Assembly (NCBI GenBank): GCA_003427395.1
Contig: BFEA01000158.1
Location: 1,873,027 to 1,898,898, forward strand
DNA length: 25,872 nucleotides
Reading direction: 5' to 3'
DNA from: Chara braunii
Taxonomy: Eukaryota > Streptophyta > Charophyceae > Charales > Characeae
Part shown: positions 10,620-18,315 of the stretch, piece by piece
Numbering within the stretch: position 1 is the stretch's first letter
Layout of the letters: the number at the start of each line of letters is the position of its first letter
Notes under the pieces: generated by a model
The model's input: the letters and a program-made list of their open reading frames with translations, nothing else
The model's database searches: none
What the model was told of the DNA's origin: nothing
Program-made: the position numbers and the translations under genes

Positions 10620-11523
10620 ATAGTGCAAGGAAAATGAGCGATAGCGAACTTCAGAAAACCAAGCAGCATCATACACATGAGACCAGATAGTCGTGACCTC
10701 GAACCAAAAGCAGATTGCAACACGAGTCCCGCCAAATAAGGGCACAGCAAAAGCTCAGAAGTGACAATGTTCGAATAGTCCCATCATCATCAACAAAGAA
10801 CCAATGTCGACATCCTATCTGGCGCTCTGCGCCCAGACTACAAATGGCAGATCCTATCGGGATGCTGCTGGTGACGTCAACAGCTCCCCGAGTACGAGCA
10901 GATCTCGGCCAATGCCGTTCGCCTCAAGCACCAGGTATGTCTCTCGTATCACTCACAACCTCGATCACCCACTCACAGATGCCACGTGCACCCAAGGACC
11001 ACCATGCGCCTCATCCAACTATGCAGCACAGCTCGGCTATGGCTGCCTGCTTCTCTCTCGGCTCGCTCCTGAGCGCGTGAGCCTGGCCAGCGTGTGGCGC
11101 AGCAGCACTTGCGCAGCATGCAGCCAGTGCCCGAATGTCGAATGTTGAGGCAGGCCCTTTCCTATATGGAAGTGGCCTGCTGCTGCATGCAGTAATGCGG
11201 TACTGGGCCCCGGCCCAGATGCTTCCAGTAGACCTCGAGAAGCTGAGCCTCAGTCCAGACAGATCAGGCCCAAGGCCTGTGGTGGTTACGAGCGCCCAAC
11301 TGCCCTCAGCATGTGTTCGGTTCATATTGTGTATCCGGCCCAGGGCCTGCATCAGTTACATGCGATAAAAGGCAGCCTGGGCCTGGGCGCTTCCAACCAA
11401 CTGGCACTGCGCAACTGCCTGAATTTCTCCTCAGTTGCGTAGTAGTCCAAAATAGGCGTAGGTCGGGCCTGCCTTCTCTTAGGGCGGCCGACCTCGCTGA
11501 TATCAGGGCCCAGTAGGGCTTAC
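10620..11523. other. No recognisable gene
   Basis: The sequence is mixed in composition, becomes GC-rich from about 11080 and ends with a small hairpin (CGAGGCA/TGCCTCG, 11524-11540) beside the MITE at 11543. The open frames do not match families I know. Confidence 0.35.
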
Positions 11524-11542
11524 CGAGGCATTGTGCCTCGCA

Positions 11543-11824
11543 CTAGGCTACCAGCCGCCCGGGTCACCCTATTTCCCCGGGCAGCCCGGCCGTGCAAGGA
11601 CCAGGGAAGGTCCCAGCCAAAAAACAAAAAAAAATCCAAAAACTACGAAAAAAAAACTATGTTATGCAGAAAAATAAGCTGAACAACTTTTGCCTCGGGA
11701 TCACATCGAAATTTTCTACCAAATTTAAAATAATTTTTAATCTAGAAAATATTTTTTATTTTTTTATTTTTGTATTTCTTTTTGGTCCGGCCGTTCCAGT
11801 GTACCCGGGACACTGGTAGCCCAG
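11543..11824. mobile_element. CTAGGCTACCAG-family MITE, copy B (inverted relative to A)
   Basis: A 282-bp copy starts CTAGGCTACCAG and ends CTGGTAGCCCAG. The interior block TATGTTATGCAGAAAAATAA, then GAACAACTTTTGCCTCGGGA, is the reverse complement of copy A's core, so it was inserted in the opposite orientation. Confidence 0.85.
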
Positions 11825-11910
11825 GAAAATATCCATTTATGAGTGACTGACAACTGACATCTAGAACCACCGCAGCCCATCAAGGCTTTCTGCTTTGTGA
11901 CATGGCTTAT

Positions 11911-12054
11911 TAGAGCATACTCACCACTAGGCCCTCAACATCACAACAAAATAACAAAAGGAGGGGCCAGATGGAGTCCTTCAGTTACAAGGGACTCAAT
12001 CTGGCCCCTCATTTTGCCATTTTGCGATTTTGAAGGCCCAGTGTGAGTACGCCC
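11911..12054. mobile_element. Foldback MITE with arms of about 58 bp
   Basis: The left arm runs from GAGCATACTCACCACTAGGC through AGGAGGGGCCAGAT. The complement of the right arm runs GGGCGTACTCACACTGGGCC through ATGAGGGGCCAGAT. The loop is short (around TTCAGTTACAAG). Almost the whole element is stem, so it could fold into a long hairpin if transcribed. Confidence 0.75.
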
Positions 12055-12059
12055 TTCGC

Positions 12060-12840
12060 AAAATGCCGCAGCCTAGAGAGAGGTCTGTCAATGGCGTGGC
12101 ATTTCGCCATTGCTTGCTGGCTGGGTCCGAATCTGAGAAAGAACCAGATTCAGGAAGCCAGAGCAAATGATTCTGAAATACAACTGCAATCGTAATAATT
12201 TATACCTCTTGGGGTCCACACGCCCTTGCTGACCAGTCATATCAATGTGCATGTCACTCCACTTTCGAGAGCCACAGCCACGGAATGACCAAACTGAATG
12301 CATGCAATGCCTCGTTCACTTTCCAGGAATCAGGGTACGACACTGATTGCACAAAATACACGCGCTAAACGTCTCACCTAAGAATAGCACAGCACAGAAT
12401 AGCGCACGCTGCTCGTCCCAGATCTTAGGGTTGGGTACCGCTGGGCTATACTATACAAGTCCCGAGTCTAGCATGCAACGGGTCACCGTGCACCCAGGTT
12501 TCTGTCTGTTCGCCTGTGTGCAAATGTGTCCATCCCCTACTGCAAACTTTTTGGGGCTTGGGGCTGCGCAAGCCAAAAAGAAGAAAGAAGAAGAAAAGAA
12601 GTGTGCCGCTGGCGGTTCGTAAAAGCTTGGAGCACCTCCAAAAGCCCAAGCCAAAGCCCAGGTGTAATGGAGGTTCAAAACCCCAACTTCTGTGCTACGT
12701 TTGTGCTATGCCAGGACGAATCTGGCCAGTTTTACAACCGGATTCGTGCTTTCAAAGCATGAGAATAGCATCAGTGGGCCCCCCCACTGTACCATTTCTT
12801 TTCCAACTTTTGAATACTGTTCTCTGTCTGAATTGAGTAC
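12060..12840. other. No recognisable gene
   Basis: A short purine-rich AAGAAG stretch occurs near 12575-12602. Otherwise it is unique intronic sequence. Confidence 0.35.
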
Positions 12841-12843
12841 CCC

Positions 12844-13195
12844 TCCCATTGCAGGGTCAGGAAAGCATCACCCCACACCTACCTACCTACCTACCAGTTC
12901 TTTGCTTTGCTTCTCCCCAATTATACTAATTATACTCTAGCCGGACATCGCTATGCAATTGTTTAATTCTTTTCCCTATTTCCCAATTATACTCCCAAGA
13001 CTGTCTCTTATACACATCTAGATGTGTATAAGAGACAGTCCCATTGCAGGGTCAGGAAAGCATCACCCCACACCTACCTACCTACCTACCAGTTCTTTGC
13101 TTTGCTTCTCCCCAATTATACTAATTATACTCTAGCCGGACATCGCTATGCAATTGTTTAATTCTTTTCCCTATTTCCCAATTATACTCCCAAGA
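12844..13195. repeat. Perfect 157-bp duplication flanking the adapter (assembly artefact)
   Basis: 12844-13000 and 13039-13195 are identical over 157 bp, including three CTAC units and the two AATTATACT words. They are separated only by the 38-bp adapter junction. One copy is almost certainly an artefact of an untrimmed mate-pair read used in the assembly. Confidence 0.93.
13001..13038. other. Sequencing-library adapter: head-to-head Tn5 mosaic ends
   Basis: CTGTCTCTTATACACATCT is followed directly by its reverse complement. This is the exact junction left when Nextera mate-pair fragments are circularised. It is not natural DNA. The flanking 157 bp are perfectly duplicated (12844-13000 and 13039-13195). 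Confidence 0.97.
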
Positions 13196-13287
13196 CGTGT
13201 CCAACTTCAGTGGCCACACTCCCAAGACGGGAGGGACCCGACGAGGAAAACAAGCTTTCGCCAGAGCTTCATGCTTCGCCATTGGCC

Positions 13288-13411
13288 TACCTTCTACCCC
13301 CGCAATACAACGTAATATGGTCACTATATAGCTGTATTAGACCGAAAGATACCCCAAATACATACAGCTACAATGACCATATATTACGTTGTATTCGGGG
13401 GAAAGAAGGTA
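13288..13411. mobile_element. Foldback hairpin element with arms of about 50 bp
   Basis: The left arm (TACCTTCTACCCCCGCAATA, then CAACGTAATATGGTCA, 13288-13339) pairs with the right arm (13359-13411, ending ATTCGGGGGAAAGAAGGTA). There are scattered mismatches and a loop of about 19 nt. It is a foldback MITE or a young hairpin locus. Confidence 0.75.
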
Positions 13412-13679
13412 ATGCAAGTGTTTGGTGGCCTGGATTTCCATCATACAGTCTTGCTGACCTGGGAACGCCTCCCTCCTACCTTCGCCAAATAGCGTGTAGC
13501 GTCACACACATGTGGGCACAGCGACGGCCAACCTCATCTCATTCCATGCTCCAGTTTCTTTTTTCGTTTTTAATTTTTTAATTGACAACCAAAAAAGCTC
13601 AGCTTGCAGGCACCCGCTTTCTATCTTATAGTAGTGGGTTCTCACTTAAACTCACAAAAATCCACTTACTATTCGGTAA

Positions 13680-13770
13680 GTGACAACATTCCCTGAGCTG
13701 AGTGACAACATTCCCTGAGCTGACCATGGATTTTTTTGCACAATAGTTTCGGCCCCATGGTCAGCTCAGG
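13680..13770. repeat. Direct repeat plus 16-bp perfect inverted repeat
   Basis: GTGACAACATTCCCTGAGCT begins a 22-bp unit present twice in tandem (13680-13701 and 13702-13723). The second copy's end forms CCTGAGCTGACCATGG (13714-13729), perfectly complementary to 13755-13770. Confidence 0.75.
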
Positions 13771-14225
13771 TGGAGCGAGCTGCTCTCCTCTCCATGGTCT
13801 GCTATTGGCCTGCTGCAAACTGGCAGAGTGCAATCATCGCCACAGTCTGCTCAGAGAACTGCTCTGCTCTTCGTCTGCTGGCGAAAAATCCCAAGAAATT
13901 GGCACACTACTGTAGGTCCATCCATCCAGACTCTCTGCTCAGTCCGAGCGAGCTTCTCTACTGTCGACCTGAGACGGTGTGATACCCTCATCCAGTTCTT
14001 GCGGAGTGCGGTAAGGCCGCACCCTTACCCACACTGCATACTGTGGAGTCACTGGAGTGCGCAAGGGCAGCAACCAGCCTCGTTGGCAGCTCCCATATTT
14101 GACATTTTGAGGCAGGGTTACACACGTGGACCACGTTGGAAACACATTTTGCCGCAAAAAAGGTCACTTAAAAGGTACCTGCCTTCAGAGGTAGGCCAGG
14201 TGCATGGCCTACACCTGGTTGTCTG
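13771..14225. other. No recognisable gene
   Basis: This is GC-moderate unique sequence with short open frames and no family motifs. It ends at the SINE target duplication. Confidence 0.35.
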
Positions 14226-14677
14226 TTTGGGATAAGTTTGTTTTGTTTTTTTTTAAACAAAAAATGTTTTAAAAGGGCGCTGGCCTTGAGGTATTATCAT
14301 CGGACTAACCAGCCCAGGTAAATTCAATCTTGTGTCTAATCTGACAACGGTGGCCTCTTCAGCCCAGGGTGGCCTGATAGCCTGCAGGGAACCCCCAACG
14401 GGGGGCACCGGCCAGGGGACAGCCGGTGGCAGAGGGACCGAGCATCATCTGAGTGGCCAGTCGCTGTGCCTCCCCGATTACCCCTCCCCCTATGAACATC
14501 AGCAGAGCCTGCTTTTTAATGCCAATTGGGGGGAACCAACGGGCTATTTCTAGGTGGCGGGCGCCAAGCATGCCCAGGAAGGTACATGAGGCCAATGGGG
14601 ATTGAACCCAAGACCTCCTGAATGCCACTTGCGTGCCTTATCAACTGAGCTAGGCCGCTGGATATTTGGGATAAGTT
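14226..14677 (-). mobile_element. tRNA-derived SINE with 13-bp target-site duplications
   Basis: TTTGGGATAAGTT at 14226-14238 and 14665-14677 is a perfect target-site duplication around a 426-bp element on the minus strand. Its 5' end is a tRNA-like head with a box A (TAGCTCAGTTG, complement of 14642-14652) and a box B (GGTTCAATCC, complement of 14599-14608), so it would be transcribed by RNA polymerase III. The body is GC-rich and unrelated to tRNA. The 3' end has a conserved tail (TACCTGGGCTGGTTAGTCCG, then ATGATAATACCTCAAGGC) followed by an A-rich end. The intact duplication suggests a fairly recent insertion. It lies in the same orientation as the host gene. Confidence 0.88.
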
Positions 14678-14757
14678 CATTGTCAACGGCCTATTTCTTT
14701 CATTCATTATGTTATACGCCAACACACCCTCTCAGGCACAAATAAAACGGAAGGAAC

Positions 14758-14879
14758 GCTGGGCCCGACTTCCAGCACTGGTAGCGTGGGACACAGGACA
14801 CAGGGCCGCCAAGTCCCACCACAGGTACTTGGCCCTGTGTCCCGTGTCCCACGCTACCAGTGCTGGAACCAGGCCCAGC
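14758..14879. mobile_element. Foldback hairpin element with arms of about 50 bp
   Basis: The left arm begins GCTGGGCCCGACTTCCAGCA, then CTGGTAGCGTGGGACACAGG. The complement of the right arm reads GCTGGGCCTGGTTCCAGCAC, then TGGTAGCGTGGGACACGGG. Only a few mismatches and a short loop separate them. It is almost all stem, with no coding content. Confidence 0.8.
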
Positions 14880-14987
14880 TGGAGGATCGAATACTTCTTG
14901 GCACATGTACCGTCCAATCTGAAAATCTCATGCCCAGCCCAAACTGGGCCCCTATCTAAAAATGTTCAACACCCAGGATCCTTCCTC

Positions 14988-15087
14988 TCCCATCTTCACC
15001 CGGCCCGTCATTATAGCTCTATTTGAGGCAGCTTTCAGTCCATGTGCATCGATAATTACCGGGCGTTCTATTCCGGTGAAGACGGTA
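14988..15087. mobile_element. Stowaway-like MITE, copy 3
   Basis: A 100-bp copy of the same family. The right end is intact (CGGGCGTTCTATTCCGGTGA then AGACGGTA). The left end is slightly decayed (CATCTTCACCCGGCCCGTCA). The TTATAGCTCTATTTG core matches copy 1 (TTATAGCTGTACTCG). Confidence 0.65.
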
Positions 15088-15253
15088 GTGGGTCTTGCCC
15101 CACCTTTCAGCAGATGCAGCTCCTCACCCACACATGGAGCATACTTGAACCCAAAAAAAAAGAGTAGAACAAAATGAAGATAGAAATTGAAGGAATGCGA
15201 GCCCCAGCCGCACCTGTAAAAATGAAATGAAAGCATGCCCCCCCCTGCGCAAG

Positions 15254-15312
15254 GAGAAGATTAGCATGGCCTCCGCGCAAGGATGACACGGATACATCGA
15301 GAAATGGTCCAA
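15254..15312 (+). pseudogene. U6 snRNA-derived fragment, copy 1
   Basis: It contains AGAAGATTAGCATGGCCTCC, then GCGCAAGGATGACACGGA, then ATCGAGAAATGGTCCAA, matching the 3' two-thirds of U6. The 5' stem-loop and the ACAGAGA box region are missing. Immediately upstream, CCCCTGCGCAAGG repeats an internal U6 segment, so the copy is rearranged. It is a non-functional U6 remnant. Confidence 0.8.
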
Positions 15313-15377
15313 TCAACAAGAAGAACAAAGAAAAAAGGAGAGCCGAGAGAGAGAGAGGAAAGAATGGGATAAAGAGG

Positions 15378-15522
15378 AATGGAAAGAAGAACAGGATGCA
15401 AACCGAAGAAACCAATTCATGGAACAATCCGGATAGTTGTGTTGCTGTCTCTTATACACATCTAATGGAAAGAAGAACAGGATGCAAACCGAAGAAACCA
15501 ATTCATGGAACAATCCGGATAG
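15378..15522. repeat. Perfect 59-bp duplication around the adapter (assembly artefact)
   Basis: 15378-15436 and 15464-15522 are identical. They are separated by eight bases and the 19-bp mosaic end. The second copy abuts the gap. Confidence 0.92.
15445..15463. other. Sequencing-library adapter: single Tn5 mosaic end
   Basis: This is the same 19-bp mosaic-end sequence as at 13001-13019, here as one copy. The 59 bp at 15378-15436 are repeated exactly after it at 15464-15522, and then the N gap starts. It is an untrimmed adapter at a contig end. Confidence 0.95.
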
Positions 15523-15633
15523 NNNNNNNNNNNNNNNNNNNNNNNNNNNNNNNNNNNNNNNNNNNNNNNNNNNNNNNNNNNNNNNNNNNNNNNNNNNNNN
15601 NNNNNNNNNNNNNNNNNNNNNNNNNNNNNNNNN
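15523..15633. other. Assembly gap (111 N)
   Basis: A run of 111 unknown bases joins two contigs. The contig on the left ends in adapter-linked duplicate sequence and the contig on the right begins with a poly-G run. Confidence 0.99.
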
Positions 15634-15636
15634 TTT

Positions 15637-15638
<2 letters not shown>

Positions 15639-15667
<29 letters not shown>

Positions 15668-15735
15668 AGCGGAGCGGGGGGAGGAGCGGAGCGGGGGGAG
15701 GAGCGGAGCGGGGGGAGGAGCGGGGGGGAGAGGAG
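15639..15735. repeat. Poly-G run and GGAGCGGAGCGGGG repeat
   Basis: A run of 29 G is followed by three to four units of roughly 21 bp rich in GGAGCGGAGCGGGG. It could form G-quadruplexes. Its position right at the gap means sequencing failure or artefact may contribute. Confidence 0.8.
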
Positions 15736-15855
15736 GCATGTCAAGAGCCAGCAATTACTTTCAATATAACTGGGTTTTCAGACCGTACTCCTCTGATTTA
15801 AAAAAACGACCCTCGGACTTCTTGTGCATTAGTCGTGGAACTCTCCTTTTCCACT

Positions 15856-15957
15856 CTTTTTTTCCCCTACTCCCTTTTTTTTTTCTCTTTTCTAAAAAGG
15901 TCGACGGCCTTACGATATCATCATTGACACTGACCAACACCAGGTAATTCAGAATTA
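15856..15957 (-). mobile_element. SINE-tail fragment, copy 2
   Basis: On the minus strand ACCTGGTGTTGGTCAGTGTC, then AATGATGATATCGTAAGGC, matches the conserved 3' tail of the SINE at 14239-14664, and it is followed by an A/G-rich tail. The tRNA head was not found. It is an old, diverged or truncated copy. Confidence 0.6.
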
Positions 15958-16268
15958 CTGTCTATTTCATTTCCGTTCATCTGACAGCATGCGGTCAGTT
16001 GGTACACCCACGAACTGTCTAGATAAGGAACTCTCTCGTTTTTCTTCTTTTTCCCTTTTTCTACGTTTTTGTGTCAACCGTGGAGAACTCTCTCGTGGTA
16101 CAGACAGGGCAGAAGTCGAAGGCAAGAGAGGATGTCCAAGGCTGGGCATGTGTGAAGTTGGGGATTATTATATGGACGGGCATTATGGGCATATTGCGGA
16201 TTCCTGGCTTGGGGTAGGAGGGAGGGTAGAGAGTTGCGCATTTAGGCCCCTGGGAGTTAGCCAAATGC

Positions 16269-16486
16269 GGCTTGTCTTTTCTCTGGGGGCCCGATTGCAG
16301 GTCCTCAAGGGTAATATGCACACCTCACACGCGGGGACCCCCCAGCATCTTCTCTCTTTCTTTTCCTTTTTTTTTTTGGCTTGTCTTTTCTCTGGGGGTC
16401 CGATTGCAGGTCCTCAAGGGTAACATGCACACCTCATACGCGGGGACACCCCAGCATCTTCTCTCTTTCTTTTCCTTTCTTTTATT
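16269..16486. repeat. Tandem duplication, 109-bp unit
   Basis: Two adjacent copies start at 16269 and 16378, both beginning GGCTTGTCTTTTCTCTGGGG and ending in the T-rich CTCTCTTTCTTTTCCTTT. They differ at only a few bases (for example GGGCCCG against GGGTCCG), so this looks like a real local duplication. It carries no adapter. Confidence 0.85.
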
Positions 16487-16548
16487 TTTTCTTGAGGCGA
16501 CAGCCTTGAGGTATCATCGCCGGACTGACCTGCCCCTGGTATTTTAAG
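16487..16548 (-). mobile_element. SINE-tail fragment, copy 3
   Basis: On the minus strand TACCAGGGGCAGGTCAGTCC, then GGCGATGATACCTCAAGGC, then TGTCGCC, closely matches the 3' tail of the complete SINE. An A-rich tail follows. The body to the right is not clearly alignable by eye. Confidence 0.65.
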
Positions 16549-16709
16549 TACTCATCCATCAGCATTCGTACTCGGGTCTGTTTATTCACCAATTACAAGG
16601 GTCTACCATTTCAGCCCATGCATGGGCTGGGTGACCCGAGTATCATTCCCCCCCACCCCCCACCCTCCCTTCCCCCCCAAAAAAGACGCCCAGGTTGTTG
16701 TAGAGGTCG

Positions 16710-16766
16710 GAGAGAAAGAGAGAAAGAGAGAAAGAGAAAGAGAGAAAGAGAAAGAGAGAAAGAGAT
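16710..16766. repeat. GAGAAA microsatellite
   Basis: Irregular GAGAAA and GAAAGA units run for about 57 bp. A second purine-rich stretch lies at about 16870-16915. Confidence 0.85.
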
Positions 16767-17031
16767 AGGAAGAAGATAAGGTAGCCATCGCGAGCAGCGA
16801 GGTTGGAACTACAATTCTCTATTTCATTTCATTTCATTTCAGCCGGAAGCGAAGACCAGAGCCTAAGAGAGCGAGAGAGACAGAGAGAGAGGGAAAGAGG
16901 GAAAGAGGGGAAGTAGAGTGATCGTGAGCGGGCACGTTGCAACGACGACACTTCTCTTCTTCTTCCTTTTCTTGTCTCTTTTCACTTTTCTGTTTCCTCT
17001 TTTCCACCCATCGCCTGCAAGGAAGAACAAA

Positions 17032-17192
17032 TCCTTCCTTCAGGGCATCTCATCTGCTAAAATTGGACCGATGCAAACAAAGAAAAATGGAACAGTGGTC
17101 ACGATACACAGAAGACTACCATGACGGCCCATGCATCCGCCGCTGCTGCAAGGACCCACACGCAAAAAACAAGAACAAATGGTCGAAATTTT
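17032..17192 (+). pseudogene. Highly diverged U6-like copy
   Basis: Segments align in order with U6: CATCTGCTAAAATTGGACCG, then CACGATACACAGAAGACTAC, CATG, GGCCC, CTGCTGCAAGGACCCACACG, and AAATGGTCGAAATTTT. Insertions separate these blocks and the total is longer than U6. It looks like an old, rearranged copy, and is less certain than the others. Confidence 0.5.
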
Positions 17193-17240
17193 ACCTACAA
17201 AGAACGAGGAGAAGATGACACGAGGAAAAAAAAAAAAAAA

Positions 17241-17336
17241 GTCCTTCGGGTCGGGACATCTGTTAAAACTGGAACGATACAGAGAAGATTAGCATGGTCC
17301 CTGCGTAAGGATGACACCCATAAATCAAAGACAGGG
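17241..17336 (+). ncRNA. U6 snRNA copy, near full length (probably pseudogene)
   Basis: This is the best U6 copy in the window. It has GTCCTTCGGGTCGGGACATC, then AAAACTGGAACGATACAGAG, then AAGATTAGCATGGTCCCTGC and AAGGATGACACCCATAAATC. The ACAGAGA box that pairs with the 5' splice site and the AGC triad are intact. There is a 3-base insertion in the 5' stem, several substitutions, and the 3' end (AAAGACAGGG) departs from the expected GAGAAATGGTCC. No T-run terminator follows and no upstream TATA/USE pair is evident; a run of 15 A lies directly before it. It is more likely a dead retrocopy than an expressed gene. Confidence 0.75.
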
Positions 17337-17538
17337 AAAGGAAGAAGGGAAAACGACACGCACGAGGTCTGCTCTCTGATAAGGCTGAAGAGAAGGTGAA
17401 AGGTGAAACATCACTAGAACCAGGAGGAACATCACTAGAACCAGGAGGAACATCACGAGGGAGGGAAAACTTCAGACGGTGAATTCCAAGAAAAATGAGG
17501 CAAAAGGAAATTGAAAAAAAAAAACAGAATTAACGTAC

Positions 17539-18315
17539 CGTGAGCGGCTTCAGCGCGACGATACGGCAGCGTCCTCCCTGTTCCCTCAAATACCTTGCGC
17601 ACGCGTCATTCAGGTCATCCACCGTGACAGCACATACGCTGCACTGATCCTGTGTGATGATGATGTCAGGGCGGAGCTGTCTCAACTTCTCCGCGTCCAC
17701 TTGATACCGCGCCAGGCCCTTCTCAAGTCTCTCGCGCAAAATGCGATCGACCTTGCGCGCCGTCATTCGCGCTTGCGCGGACGCGCGCAATCCATCCCCC
17801 CCCGCTCCCCCCGCACCCTCCATCTCCCGCGCCGATCCATCGCACCGCCATTCATCCATCATCACATTGATGTATGCGCTCTCTCCCGCCGCCTCCTCAA
17901 TCGCCTCCCCGCTGCCATTGTCTAATCGTTCATTACTATAATAATACCCCCTATCACCATCGCCCCCAGCTTCCCCCCCAACTGTGGTGTTAGTCCCAGC
18001 AGCTCTAGCTTGGCGCGCAGCCAGAAAATTGGGCGGTCTCGACACACAGGGCAAGCTGAGAACCGAAGCCGGTCGCTTGCACTCGTGTGAACGACCTACC
18101 AGAAGATTTTCTCCGCCCAGAAGATAGATGATCTCCGTGGCCGCTCCCAACAACGACACCACCCTCAAAGCTCCCCCCTCCTCTTTGCCTCCCCCCTCCG
18201 CGCCCCCTCTTGCTAATCCTCCTGAGGTTGCTTTCTTGCTGGCGACAGCAGCAGCCGAAGAGAGGGCGCCGTCCGCGACGGCGGCGGAAAGCCGAGTAGA
18301 GTAGGAGGAATCCAT
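17539..18315 (-). CDS. Exon 1 of BtuF-like / asparagine-synthase fusion gene
   Basis: This encodes residues 1-259 of the fusion protein. The start chosen is the first in-frame ATG, at 18315; the frame stays open a little further upstream but begins with TTG. Residues 1-50 are Ser/Ala/Gly-rich with no clear hydrophobic signal peptide. From about residue 51 the sequence follows the BtuF-like (TroA-fold, COG0614-type) family: VVSLLGAATEI, then LVGRSHEC, then after a low-complexity insertion of roughly 85 residues, YQVDAEKLRQLRPDIIITQD and QCSVCAV. These are the hallmarks of bacterial corrinoid or iron-chelate binding proteins. The exon ends ACG|GTACGT, a near-ideal donor in phase 0. The last residues (IVALKPLT) join the first of exon 2 (VADVYSNI) exactly as the family alignment requires, so no exon is missing between them. 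The ligand is not shown by the sequence. A plastid transit role for the N-terminus is possible but weak. Confidence 0.85.

Larger units (their letters stand above)
6061..17538 (-). other. Giant intron 1 of the fusion gene
   Basis: The intron starts GTACGT (17538 downward) and ends TTGCACCTCAG (at 6061), phase 0. It is 11,478 bp as assembled. The length is approximate, because it contains a 111-bp N gap and two adapter artefacts with duplicated flanks. It holds a SINE, at least seven MITE or foldback elements, a plastid rps14 fragment, three U6-derived copies and long polypyrimidine tracts. No other convincing coding sequence was found in it. Confidence 0.8.

Noticed and set aside
11011-11352. 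Minus-strand 113-codon open frame within intron 1
   Set aside because: GC-rich chance frame with no family resemblance; lies inside the intron of the host gene.
13001-13038. Perfect 38-bp palindrome as a natural transposon end or hairpin
   Set aside because: It is exactly the Tn5 mosaic end joined to its complement, a library junction.
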